Assembly (NCBI GenBank): GCA_038503075.1
Contig: JBCAML010000018.1
Coordinates: 496,001-560,000 of the forward strand
Direction: 5' to 3'
DNA length: 64,000 nt
Source of the DNA: Gyromitra esculenta
Lineage: Eukaryota; Ascomycota; Pezizomycetes; Pezizales; Discinaceae
In this document: positions 1-10,524 of the stretch, piece by piece
Layout of the letters: every line of letters begins with the position of its first letter
Position numbering within the stretch: the first letter of the stretch is position 1
The notes under the pieces: model-generated
The model's database searches: none
The model's input: the letters and a program-made list of their open reading frames with translations, nothing else
What the model was told of the DNA's origin: nothing
Translations under genes and position numbers: made by a program

Positions 1-2
1 TC

Positions 3-887
3 GGGGGTACATTTAACGAGAATGGCGCAGGCCTCAGCAACAATATATATAGCAATACCCAAGCCGACTATGCAGAGATAGCCGGCCTGGATCTGGCTAA
101 ATGGGTGAGATCGTATGGGGAGTTAGAAATCCCACCTCTCGACAATAAGGATGTCGAATATGGCAACATCAATGATACACAGATAGCAGATCCCTTAATC
201 CCAAATACAGACCATCAATATCTACTGCAGGAGGCGCCGGAAGGAATAACCGCTGGATGGGAGACGAACACGCAAGTCTATCAGAATCTCTTTGCCCCGG
301 CACCTAGTACGAACCTGTCTGGATATATGTCGGGCCATAAGCAGGCGAATATGGATCTAGAGCAATTCTACGGACAAGGGGTTGATCCTTCGCAAACAAA
401 CTACATGCAATCGCCGGACATCACCCAGCTCTTGCAGCTAACGTCCCAGCCCCCGTCTCAGAAGTGCCAAGTCCCCAACTTATACGATGCAGAAAGACAG
501 AGACACTACCATAATATACAAACTTGGCCTGACAGTCGCAGGTCCGCTCCTAGGCTACACTTTCTGAACGACTCCTACAGGATTCAGAGAATTCCTCAAA
601 AACCACGTCCAACACACAGAGGCGGCCGCCCAGTTCCGCCAGATCCAACAGATCCAAGATGGAATATCTGGTCAGTGGGAGATCTGAGCATCAGGTACAA
701 TGGAGGCGGTGTAACCGTGAAGCATCTTCAGAAGGTTTTGTATAAACTCGACAAGAATAAACGGACGAAACACAGTTATGAAGAATTGGTAAATCAAATT
801 CACGATCAACGGGTTACGTCGAGACACTCCATGCCGAAGAATTGGAATCCTACTTTGGGCTGGTGGGCGTACTTGGAGCCGGAATAA
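3..887 (+). CDS. 3' part of an unrecognised protein gene, cut by the window edge
   Basis: The frame is open from base 3 with no stop codon and no ATG in frame, and it ends at TAA 885-887. The window therefore holds only the last 294 codons and the true start lies to the left. I do not recognise a domain. The visible protein is polar and rich in Asn, Gln, Pro and Tyr in its first two thirds, so it is probably disordered there. The last 90 residues are basic and look more folded, with a helix-like segment (VTVKHLQKVLYKLDKNKR) and an aromatic end (GWWAYLEPE). There is no membrane segment. It may be a regulator or a lineage-specific protein, but nothing here shows its role. Coding is supported by the long uninterrupted frame and its non-repetitive composition. 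Confidence 0.6.
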   Translation, partial: GGTFNENGAGLSNNIYSNTQADYAEIAGLDLAKWVRSYGELEIPPLDNKDVEYGNINDTQIADPLIPNTDHQYLLQEAPEGITAGWETNTQVYQNLFAPAPSTNLSGYMSGHKQANMDLEQFYGQGVDPSQTNYMQSPDITQLLQLTSQPPSQKCQVPNLYDAERQRHYHNIQTWPDSRRSAPRLHFLNDSYRIQRIPQKPRPTHRGGRPVPPDPTDPRWNIWSVGDLSIRYNGGGVTVKHLQKVLYKLDKNKRTKHSYEELVNQIHDQRVTSRHSMPKNWNPTLGWWAYLEPE

Positions 888-1899
888 GGGAGAAGTCACT
901 TAGACTGTTGGTGTGAGCTGCTGTTGCTTGTTTTTATAGCTTTAGCTAAGGATCATTTGTATGCTTGTTTATTTGTTTATTTGGCACTTGATGTACCTTG
1001 TTTTGTGTTTTTGTGTTCTATGTTTTCATTACTATACCATATCTTAATTATTTGGCATGGGAATCGATAGATTTCCATATTTTGGGTACGTGTATTTACT
1101 TGGTCGGGTTACCAAGGGATAATATCTATGTAAGTATAATCGCCTCAGGCCGTGGAGACATGTTTACCACCATTGTCCCCTAAAAGTAATCGCCAATAAT
1201 TAAACACTTTCAATCTTCCTCCGCAATCACAGCTTGAAGTCTTTGCCCGTCGCTGCCATTACACGTAGTTCAGACTATAAGTGATCCCTGGCATCATATG
1301 GAAGATATTTATTGCTTTTACTATCGCTGCGCAAGGACAGTTCTTCCGATGGCCGTTTTAGTAAAATTTGAAGTTAGAGATAGTCTGCCGCCGCAGACCA
1401 CTGTCTCGCAGGATGCCCGATTATCATACCCTCTACTTGATGAATAAATATATGCTTGTGAGTGAGACCTAGATATGAGGCTGATAGGGATAGGTGGAAT
1501 ATTCGGATAGGCTCCTGCAACCTAAATCCAAAGTTAAAGCTAGAGTAGCCCCGCCTGGGATCTCCTAAGGAGCCTTTGCTCTTAAACTTCAAGCCATATA
1601 ACTTCTTCCGTTGCTTACCCACAACTGCACTCTCCATTAAACACCTTATTTAAATATGTCATAAACTATCACTCGGTAAATTGTTTTCGCTACCAAGGCT
1701 TCATGAATTATGCTTGTTTGTCACCAGAGAGACCAAACATTCAACAAGCTCATCCATTTTTATTCGAATTTTAAGTTAAAGCAAACTCCCATTTGTATCC
1801 CCAACTTATTTCGTACTCCAGTCAAACCAATACCCCATTGCCTCAGAAACAAACAGGAGATGAGGGCTCTGATTTTACGTTAGACCTTTATTTCCAGCC
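888..1899. other. Intergenic region between two convergent genes
   Basis: This is the shared 3' flank of the left-edge gene (+) and het-C (-). It is AT-rich with short open frames only, including 1374-1637 on the minus strand, which lacks any recognisable similarity or upstream context. I see no RNA gene or repeat. Confidence 0.5.
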
Positions 1900-4800
1900 T
1901 TAGTACCCACCACCGTAACCTCCCCCAAACCCACCACTCTCTTCTTCCTCTCCTCCCCTATGACGACGTCCATACGATCCTGTCTCTTCCTCCTCATTAT
2001 CCCCACCACGGCGACGTCCGTGGTTTGATGTGTCTTGCTCATCGCGATTGTAGCTCGAGGTTTCATTACTACCACGGTTATATGACGACGTCTGGCGGCC
2101 GTAGCTCGACGTGTCCTGGTTATCGCGGGTGTACGAGGATGTCTCATTATCGCGGTCCCTGCCGTATGAAGACGTCTCGTTGTCTGTATTACGCCCATAA
2201 GAGGATGTTTCGTCTCTGTTACGTCCGTAAGACGAAGACTCTGTATCGCGGTTTCCACCATATGAAGAGGTTTCGGTATCCCGATTATGCCCGTACGAGG
2301 GTGTTTCATCCTCGTTTCTATTTCGGCGGTTACCGGAGCCATAAGAGCCGTCGCCGCCGAGGTTGCGAGTGGATGCTTCATAAGAAGCTTGATGATCGCG
2401 ACCATAGCTGGAGGTTCCTTGTCCAAATCTTGACGCTTCATCATCACCGGCTCGACGGTACGATAAGGAAGTGTCCTCGTTACGGGAGGAATAAGAAGAC
2501 TCTTCCCTCTGGGCACTGTAGGAGGTGTTTGTGTCTTCGCCGCCCCAGTGACGAGCTGAAGAGCCAGAGACGTCTTCAGCGTTACGTCCGTATAGGGATG
2601 TATCTTCGTCGTTGTTATTGCGGCGAGTGGAGGAGCCATAGGAGTCGTTACCACCACCACGGGTATTGGAAGAACCGTAACCCCCGCCTCGTCCACCATA
2701 AGAAGAGGTTTCTTCGCGGCCTGAGGAGCCATATTCACCTGTGCTCCCGCCTCCGTACCCTTGGCGATCCTGGGTGGAAGAGCCATATCCACCACTATTG
2801 CCACCTCCGTAAGAAGAAGTTTCTTCTTGACGTGCCCGGCTAGGAGCGTTATAGCCACCGCCACTACCTCCATAGGAAGACTGCTCTTCATTTCTTCCGC
2901 CGATACTCCTCTGAGTCTGTCCAGACGAACCACCTGCCCTCTTTACACCACCATGGCTATGGCCGCATCCTCCAGGTCCTGGGTTTGGATCATCACCCTC
3001 GTGGTTCTTTCCCTCCCTGACACCCTCTTTGCTCAGCGCTTGCTTCAAGTGTTCTTTCGTCTCCTCGTCCTTCTCCTCCCACCAGCTCCTTACAGCCTCG
3101 AACATAGCTCGTTGTCCCTGTTTCCCCTCATCACGGAGTGCGGGATGATGGAAAATCTGCAGGATCTCATCGCAGATCTGGTTCGGATCCTTATTCGTGT
3201 CCTCCCACCCACTCACAATCAGCGGTGTAGCAAACCTAACAGCCTCGCTCGCAACTCTTCCAGCAACAGCATTCAGCACATTCGTAAAGTGGTCTTTCGA
3301 CAACACCGAGTGAGTTGGATCACTAGAGTTCCCATCGTCAAATACAATGAACTGTGCGTTCTCACTCGCCTGCAACACACCGCCGCTTCCTGCTGCAAGT
3401 TCTGTCTTGACACGAATCAAGATCGGCTTAACATATGGTGCTAGAATGCTGAATACAAAGATCTGCATCGCTCCTGTGAGATTCTCGAGTAGTTCACTTG
3501 CACCAGGGATCTGATCGATTCCTTGCTGCATAGCCTTCATGACTTTATCGTGGAACTCCATAATCGGGTATATATCCTTCATAGTCTGTGCAGCCTGAGT
3601 CTTTAGCTGCTCAACATCCATGCCGGCTATCTTTGTGCCGCCATTGTCGGAGATGGAGGTTTGTTCCATTTGCTTAGCGTCGGCTCCTTCTTGGAGTTTG
3701 TTAGCTTGGTCGCCGAAGTTGCTGTCGCCGAGGCCGAGAAGCCCGAATGGAATGTTGTCGAGGATCTTTTTGAGTGTGCTGGTTGTGTTGTCGTTTTGAG
3801 ACTGTTGCTCGGCGGCGGAAAGTTTGCCTTCAAGGTCTTGAACTTCGGACTGAACAACTTTGTCGGAGACTTCGCCGACAACGGAGTGGAGGAAGTCGGT
3901 CATCCCGACTAGAGAGAAAGTCAACTTCCAAGATACCTAGAGAAGGGAAGGGAAGGGAAATTTTGGTATGGGAAAGAATATGGTAGAACGAGACGTACAT
4001 GTTCCAGTAACAAGAGGCCAAATCCTCTTCCCGTTCACCTCGACCTCGGTATTCTGTCCAACATGGGGGAAGACATCAACTCCCATTTCTCGGAGCGCCA
4101 ACTCAACGTAATTCGAGTGAGCCGAGTAATCTAGAAAGCCATTGAGTTCAGTTCAGTCAACAAGGTACCAACCAGATAACCTACCTTCTAAACAATGCAG
4201 TCCAGTTCCAAGAAGTCTCAGTGCCTCATAGAGATCCTTATCGTTTCCGTCCCTTCCATAAGCTCTACCCTTCTCAATAGCCGCAACAAACCTCTTCCTA
4301 ACCAACCCGGCACTAGTGTCAATCCCGCGGTCCTCGGAGGCAATATAGACTTTCAGTCCGGTGCGTTCGTCGATGGCAAGTTCTTTGCCTTCATCGACGG
4401 GGGCACGGAGACGGGAGTCGTATTTTCGGGCATCTTCGTTGTCAGCGTAATCCTATTTAACGATAATCAGCTCTGATTTCCCTTTTGGCAGAAAAGACAT
4501 GGAAAAGTTTGCAGGAGGAGTGGGAGGAAAGCTTAAATTACCTTTGGGTTGTCAATGTGTTCCTCGGGACGATATACTCCAAGACGCTCCTCAGTGACTT
4601 CGAATTCCCCAGTAGCAAACCCGAATGTGATGAACGACAATACCCAAAGCTACCCATCATCCAAGGTTAGCATAAGTAAGACTCTGATCTAAGCACTTCT
4701 CATTCAATTAGAACCGTACCAAAATCCTGATAGTATCTTTTGGCAGCTGCTTCAAACCGCCTACATCCAGAGCCTGCGAGTAGTCTCTAAGCCAATTCCC

Positions 4801-5084
4801 CTAAAGCGAGTTGTTAGCTATTTCTATTGGAAGCTCTTGAGTATTGCGTCGAGGTTAAAACATACGAAGTAAACTCTCTTAACAGCCAATTTATCAAACT
4901 TGGTACCTGCACTGGCACTGATGAACAACTCCAACAACGTATCCTCGATATCACCATGGCGCCAATTCTTCCCAGCAACCTGTGAGACACTGATGATGTT
5001 TCCAGCACCAAAAGCAGCGACCGGAGTCGAGAAGCACAGGATTAACCCCGCACAGAGCAGCACAGGGAAAACGAAGGACGGCAT
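1900..5084 (-). CDS. het-C: HET-C family heterokaryon incompatibility protein
   Basis: This is a HET-C (Pfam Het-C) homologue; in Neurospora crassa this protein takes part in non-self recognition after hyphal fusion. Six exons join in phase: 5084-4866, 4800-4720, 4649-4542, 4452-4185, 4130-3999 and 3908-1900, giving 938 aa, close to the roughly 966 aa of N. crassa HET-C. The ATG at 5084 opens a signal peptide (MPSFVFPVLLCAGLILCFS). It is followed by the hallmark mature N-terminus FGAGNI and the NWRHGDIEDTLLELF block, then NWLRDYSQALDVGG, the LWVLSF segment and the HCLEDYSAHSNYVELAL block spanning two junctions. The middle is helical. From about residue 600 the protein is Gly/Ser/Tyr-rich with degenerate repeats built on ETSSYGR, and it ends GGGYGGGY. 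The protein is expected at the cell surface or secreted. All five introns are GT-AG and 54-90 bp long. The family call is very secure; an incompatibility role in this species is inferred. Confidence 0.93.
1990..2790 (-). repeat. Degenerate tandem repeats in the 3' part of het-C
   Basis: The coding strand repeats short units of the type (N/D)-x-E-T-S-S-Y-G-R-(N/D)-R-D many times, densest at about 2010-2300, with looser SSYGG and GGYGSS units further upstream in the gene. Unit length varies and the copies have diverged, so this is an old, frame-preserving array. The alternative frames stay open across it, which creates long false reading frames on both strands. Confidence 0.8.
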
Positions 5085-5797
5085 TCTGGGTTGTTTCGTT
5101 TCCTTCCTCCTAGAAACAGAATAAGAAGGGTTGAGTTTTACTGATAGAAATTCAAATGGTTCTGGGTATAAAAAGCGGGGATGATTACAGAGGAGACGTG
5201 ATGCTGGCGTGGGAAGCGGGGTGGTTTATTTACAATTTCTAGGTTGGAGCATGTCCCTTCTTCGCTCGCCCAAATCCTTGGTTTCTGCTCCCATGGGAAC
5301 GTGCCATCATCCAAGGAATCGCGGGGCTATGACATGGTATGTGCATGACGTTAGACCAGACTGATGGACATGCATAACGCGCCTATCATCGATCTGAGCA
5401 CGGCATACCCTACTTTATGCAAGCTTTTGTCTTACGCCAGAACGAATTAGCACTGGTGATTCGCGATGTTTGGATGGAGAAGCTGTTTAAAAACACGAGA
5501 TGCAGATGGATTTCGTGTGGGGAGAGTGAGACCTGTGGGGGCCAGTATCACAGATACGCCCACGATAAGGAATTGCCGCCAAACCCTAAACAGCTTGCGC
5601 TAAAACGCCACATTACAAGGATCGCGATAGTTAGTTAAGCTAAAGCGACAGACTTTTGGCTACTAGTAAACACTTAAATTCTCAGCAGCTTTTTCTTAGG
5701 CTCATAGCTACCTACATAAATCCATCCTGTTGTCCTAGCTACAAGGTATCAAATTATCCAATTCTCCCCTTTTAAGTCGATAGCACGCTCACAGTTT
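5085..5797. other. het-C upstream region
   Basis: This is the presumed promoter and 5' leader of het-C, which is transcribed leftwards. On its other side lies the 3' end of the neighbouring minus-strand membrane-protein gene. A short plus-strand frame at 5417-5638 has no supporting similarity. No repeat or RNA gene is visible. Confidence 0.5.
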
Positions 5798-6580
5798 TCA
5801 ACCAGGTGTCCCTATTCTCAAAAAACAATACCCAACACTTTCTCTCCATTCACCATCTCCACTTTCCTCAACCAATTCTCCTCCTGCAGAAAGCTCTGGC
5901 CTGGGAGGGTAATCTGGCCCATTAGGACTGTCGGATGGTTCTCTATCGCCATCCTGGTGACTCTCGACGTACTCCGAGTCGTGCTCACCAGGATTTATAT
6001 GGTCGGCCTCGAGTTCAGGCATCTCGACGACGAACATAGAATATAATACACAGCAAACAGCTGAGCAGAGCACAGCTTTTGCCGGGCACCCGACGCTGTA
6101 AGAGATCGCTAATGAAAAGCTTATAGCAAGGAGTCTCAGGGTACCACCGAGCGTGTGATATAACACCCAATTGGCCATAGAGCAGAGGAAAAGATTGCAG
6201 GCAAGGCTGAATGGTATTGACAAAGATGCGCCCACCGCGAAGAACCCGAAGAATCGGAGGAGGATGCGACGAAGTATATAACGTACACCCCAGCAGACGG
6301 TCGACACGAAGATGAAACTCCCGGGACCGAACTTCGACCTCTTGTCGAAGACTACGCTGTGTAGCAACGAACTGATTGCCGAACAGAAGACATATTCTCC
6401 AGAACAGCCGAGCATGTAACCAAGTGCCAATGATCCAGCTGTTGTAAGGAATCGGAGGCTACCGCCGGACATGAAATACGACAGCCAGCCGACTGTCGAT
6501 AGGAAGATGAAGCTCCCTGGGAAACCAAGCACGTATACTGGAGCTGCAGCAAGCATAAAAGATGTAGCAATACCTCCCAT
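5798..6580 (-). CDS. Small multi-pass membrane protein with internal repeats
   Basis: A single-exon frame of 260 aa runs from ATG 6580 to TGA 5798. Residues 1-188 are almost entirely hydrophobic, with about six predicted membrane segments. The last 70 residues are hydrophilic and acidic (PELEADHINPGEHDSEYVES). I do not recognise the family. The hydrophobic part is made of related units. Residues 21-78 (starting PGSFIFLSTVGWLSYF) align with 129-186 (NLFLCSMANWVLYHTLGGTL), sharing the pattern GG-x-LR, SLA-x(2)-Y-x(2)-GC and CSA. Residues 86-128 start with a near copy of the first unit (PGSFIFVSTVCW). Many cysteines lie in or near the membrane segments. A transporter or channel role cannot be claimed. 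Intactness and the repeat structure favour a real gene. Confidence 0.6.
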   Translation of the reverse strand: MGGIATSFMLAAAPVYVLGFPGSFIFLSTVGWLSYFMSGGSLRFLTTAGSLALGYMLGCSGEYVFCSAISSLLHSVVFDKRSKFGPGSFIFVSTVCWGVRYILRRILLRFFGFFAVGASLSIPFSLACNLFLCSMANWVLYHTLGGTLRLLAISFSLAISYSVGCPAKAVLCSAVCCVLYSMFVVEMPELEADHINPGEHDSEYVESHQDGDREPSDSPNGPDYPPRPELSAGGELVEESGDGEWRESVGYCFLRIGTPG

Positions 6581-7601
6581 TGTTGCGAAGGTGGATCTTG
6601 CTTCACCAAGTGTGATAATGGGTAGATATTAGGTCTGGTAAGGATAGCGGTTAGCTTGAGCGCCTTGAAAGAGGGTGATATTGAATTTATAAATTTCATG
6701 GAGAAATAAGCAAGACGTCGTTTCAACACGTCAATAGATGTACATATGTCTTGCAGGACTGAGGGGCAGACGCGGTTATCACCGAGCAATAGGGCTGTTT
6801 TATTGGGTGGATCGAGCACTGCGCTAAGGCAACCACATGCAAAGATTCAGTACGAGGAAATGCACATATGAAATTTTTTCTTGTTTTTTCCATAGCAAGT
6901 GCTAGATACATATCCAATAGCCCCAAGATATTGTAATCAGGTTATCTTGATCACGTTTTTTTCCATATGAGACAAAGCGACTGTGCGAGTGATAATTGGT
7001 GACTCACGAATTTAACATACAGTAAGCCAATTGAACGCGCCCGCCCCTTCAAGTTATTATTTCAAAATACCATCAACACGGTCAGGAGGCTGTAAGCAAT
7101 ATCGCGTGAATTTAGATACTCCGATAAACCTTACCATCAATCCTCAAACCCATACAGAGATGTAGCGTTTATACGTTTTCTACCAAAAATCCTACCCTCC
7201 AGCGGGTGCCTTTCATAAACTTGGATTCCAGATACGAAATCCTCTCAAGAACTACGCTTCGGCTTCATCAGTGCAGCGAATCCTAGTGAAAGTCTCTGTG
7301 ACCAAGTGAATGCCAATCCCTACGAGCGGTCCAGCCGCTGCAGCGATGACCAGCGGAAAGCATCAAATCAGCTTCACCATAGCCACATCTCACACCCAGT
7401 CTACCCTCTTCCCAGAATTACGATTTATGATTTTTTAGAATTTATCTTATTTCAAAGATCTTACAAAAACAGCCGCTTTCAAACCAGCGGATATGCATAC
7501 ACATACACACACCAAAAAAAACATAAAAAAACAAAATCAGAGAGAAGATCATCTAGCTATAAATTAACAACCAAAACAGCTTCCATCTCCTCCATTAATC
7601 T
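6581..7601. other. Intergenic region, no gene seen
   Basis: Upstream of the membrane-protein gene there are only short overlapping frames (for example 6723-6926 minus and 7306-7605 plus) without similarity or splice context. An A-rich, CA-containing tract lies at about 7495-7545. Nothing else is recognised. Confidence 0.4.
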
Positions 7602-7883
7602 TTAGTTTTTCCTGGCTGCAGCAGCCGCTTCTCTATCCGCGGTCGCTTTAAGCTTGTCGACGAGGAATAGCGGCCTCATTCCACGGCAGATACACAAATA
7701 TCTATCCGCAGCGGTGGATTTGGCGGATTTGCTCCCGATGGAGAGTGCGTATTTGCTCACAAGGATGAGATTCTTGGGGCCGCGGCAGGCGCAGGTGATG
7801 CCGGAGCCATGGTTCTCTGGAACTTCGGGCGTCTTCTTGGGCTCGGTTACTAGCTGGTGGCCGCGGCAGGAGGAGGTAGGCAT
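7602..7883 (-). CDS. Candidate small protein with three CRG motifs
   Basis: The frame reads from ATG 7883 to the stop at 7602 (93 aa), and it stays open upstream to another ATG at 8036 (144 aa). I prefer 7883 because the protein then begins MPTSSCRGHQLV and everything after it has a regular pattern. Three imperfect units are visible: CRGHQ-LVTEPKK, CACRGPKNLILVSK and CICRGMRPLFLVDK. Each has a CRG core followed by a hydrophobic LV stretch and a lysine. The C-terminus is Ala-rich and basic (REAAAAARKN). There is no signal peptide or membrane segment. I do not recognise a family. The repeated motif is the main argument that this is a real protein rather than chance. Confidence 0.4.
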   Translation of the reverse strand: MPTSSCRGHQLVTEPKKTPEVPENHGSGITCACRGPKNLILVSKYALSIGSKSAKSTAADRYLCICRGMRPLFLVDKLKATADREAAAAARKN

Positions 7884-8550
7884 TGGTTCTGTCGGTGGAT
7901 AACGAAGGCTATTTGGATATGAGAGGTGATATTGGTTTGATTCCCGTAGGATAATGTAGGAGATGGCTTTATCGGCGGATGAAGAGATCCTGCTGCTTTC
8001 AGATGGTTTTGTATTAATTTTCTGAAGGGTTTTCAAAACCGTCGACTTTGAAAATCGGTTTGAAGGAAATACCGTATTTCAAGTTCTGAGGTACGAGAAG
8101 GAACCTGCGCCGGAATGTATCGATTAATTAGGATTTCGACAGCTTATCGCCAGATGTGAGGTTTCTATGAGCTTGAAAATAGCGGTGCTTGAAAGCAGTG
8201 GGATTTTTGATGGAAGTGGATTGGTGGGGTGTTCTTGAGATCAAGTCAAGCCTCACCAATGTTTCCTTATATCGCAGAAATGAGTCTCTCAAGAACGCCA
8301 AATCGCACCAGCACATGCATATAGCACATGCAAATTCATCCATCTTCATAGAATTTTTGCGACGATGCCTGTAGCAAACCACTTCGCGCAGCTACATAAA
8401 AAAAAATATCAACAGGTAAATTTCACAAGACCTGCAATAACCAAGCCTAGCATAAACCTACCTTCAAAAAACCTCTACTTCCGCTTCATCAGCTTCATCA
8501 CAACTAAACCATAAAACACACAGACTCCCGAAAATCAGCTCGATCTCGAA
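7884..8550. other. Intergenic region between two small loci
   Basis: This is the shared upstream region of the minus-strand CRG-motif frame and the plus-strand locus at 8551. Its right end (8460-8550) is C/A- and T/C-rich, as is common just upstream of fungal start codons. No other feature is seen. Confidence 0.4.
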
Positions 8551-9026
8551 ATGACCGACCAAACCTACGAAATCTACCTCAACCGCTCACTCAAGCACCA
8601 GTTCCCCCCCGACCGTGCCCACACAGCATGCAACATATGCACCGAGAAACTCCGATCGAATATACGAGATGCGAATCCATCTACCGACGCTCTACCAACT
8701 CACTTCTCATGTCCCTTCTGCCAGGAAAAGATCTATAAGGTCGGAGTTATATCGCTGGTATCCGGGCTAAGATGGGTGTGGACTATGATGGACGCTGGCC
8801 TGACGATAGGACTCAACGCCAGGGACCCTGTTTGCGATGTTAGCATGGCTCTCGGTGCTAGGATGGATGATTCGGCGAGATGGATCGAGGGTCGTCTAAT
8901 GATTTCAAGTTGTGGGTAACGCGCATCCACGCAAAGCGCCATCAAGCAAGAGTAGCCATGGAGGAGAAACAGATGATGGCGGAAAGTATGCGCACGGAAA
9001 GATCAAGAGGAAGGTGCCCTCTATAA
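8551..9026 (+). pseudogene. Small CxxC-type (zinc-ribbon-like) protein, probably broken or mis-spliced
   Basis: ATG 8551 has a good context (CGAAATGACC). The first 66 residues look coding and carry two Cys pairs, CNIC at residues 27-30 and CPFC near residue 57, consistent with a small zinc-binding domain. Just after EKIYK (about 8744) the coding-like signal moves to another frame, which reads RSYIAGIRAK and then MGVDYDGRWPDDRTQRQG at 8772-8825. After in-frame stops, the same frame resumes at 8880 (MDRGSSNDFKLW) and continues to TAA 9024-9026. I could not find one set of GT-AG introns joining all three pieces in phase, although GTATCC at 8758 with CTGAC and ATAG by 8809 is a good 52-bp intron for a shorter product. 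Either the exon structure is unusual or the gene carries frameshifts. If unspliced, the first frame stops at 8919. Confidence 0.4.
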
Positions 9027-10524
9027 GATGGGGGTAATGATGATGAGATCGTGATGTTTTCCCCCCCGGCTGTGTTTCGGTTCAACCGGGAGACACTCAA
9101 TCGACTGCCCTATTTCTTTTATTTTTATTTTTATTTTATTTTATTCGTATTCCTGTCTTGGAGTTCTAGGCAGGCTATCGCTCCTATTCGATGACCCCTT
9201 GCTAGTTTCTATCTTCTACTTACAGTCTTAAGGTGGATACTTAATCAATTGCAAGTCTACCTACTACGCCGATGCTTTGCGATAACCCAGCAAGCCTTTT
9301 AAAGCAATAAGAATCATTACAGATCTACGTCCTAATCTACCGGGTGCTAACGATAATATAAACCTTAATTGATTAGAAACTAGCGACTTTATCCGGTTGG
9401 TCTACCTACAAGTCTCTAGCTCCCTTAACGTCGCGCGTCGAACTCCATGCAACGTCTTCTGCCTCATAAACACCTCAGAGAGCTTCTCTCAAGCCGCTCA
9501 TGGCCTTTCGCGAGATCAGCCCAGACGCAAGACGGAGAACCCATCGCTAGCAAAATATTATATTCATGGAATATCACTCGTTTTTATTTCTTGGCTTAAT
9601 CACGTGAGGAAGCGACTAGCTCGAGATAAAGTCCCCGCAGAGTAGAGTATGCCAGTCAATAGAAGCATCCCGATTCACAGCCCCCCCCTTCCTCCAGTCC
9701 TCGACTATCCTAAAAAAAGCTACTGGTCGTCCGTCCACTTACTGGAAAACTAACCGTGTGCGAGATTCGACCAGTCATGATCACACAGTCCACGGATTAC
9801 AGCATTTATCACATGATCGCATAACCTATTCTGCAGCCTTCGTGACTCCGAATTAGATCTGCACACTTATATTTATCTAGAAACCAGGCCAATGTAAACT
9901 AGCCATATAATAGATTCGTACCCAGCCCCATACAGGCGTGTACAAACAACAGCAAGAGCTGCTGCCTATGGGGCTGGGAGACTACATGTCGCCATATGAG
10001 CATTAATCTTACACAATTCGGTATCATTCGCAATCACTCATGGCTCATCCCCCTCTGGCCCTCGCTCCATAAACCGATATCCAAAGCTCCCGCCGCCCAA
10101 CCAAACCCAACCAACCAAACCAGCCACCCACCCTAGCCCTACGTTTAAAAAATAAAAGATAGAGAATAAAAAAAAGGTCGGCGTAAATCGTAGTGTCTCC
10201 TGGTTTATACTCACGAAGGAAAGAAAAATAAAAGGAATCACCTTCTAGTTATCCCAGAAAAAGCAGAAAGAAACAAACACCAGGCCATAAATAAAAATAG
10301 TCCATGAAGCAAAGAAAAATTCAACCTACAAAACAGAGAAATGAAAGCAGACAGGAGATTACTTTTCCGGTCCAACATGATACCCACTCACTAGCATGTG
10401 CCGCCATGAGAGCACATACGCGTATACTGTATCTAGTATGAATTTGCAAAAATGGTTGGTGGAACATAGGAAAAGAAATCGTAGGAATAATTTTTTTTAC
10501 CAAGGCACAAACGCCCGCATCACC
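9027..10524. other. Intergenic region with one copy of a dispersed 17-mer
   Basis: No gene is supported here. There is a T-rich (TTTTA)n-like tract at about 9115-9145. Bases 9564-9580 (tcatggaatatcactcg) are identical to one arm of the hairpin at 50613-50662. The right part is the 3' flank of the DUF3433 gene. Confidence 0.45.

Noticed and set aside
105..107. GTG at 105 as start of the left-edge gene
   Set aside because: The frame is open to the window edge and nuclear fungal genes use ATG, so the start must lie outside.
1875..2933. Long minus-strand frame (352 aa) and plus-strand frame 2025-2843
   Set aside because: Both are alternative readings of the repetitive, G-rich het-C 3' exon; composition is Met/Thr/Arg-rich and featureless.
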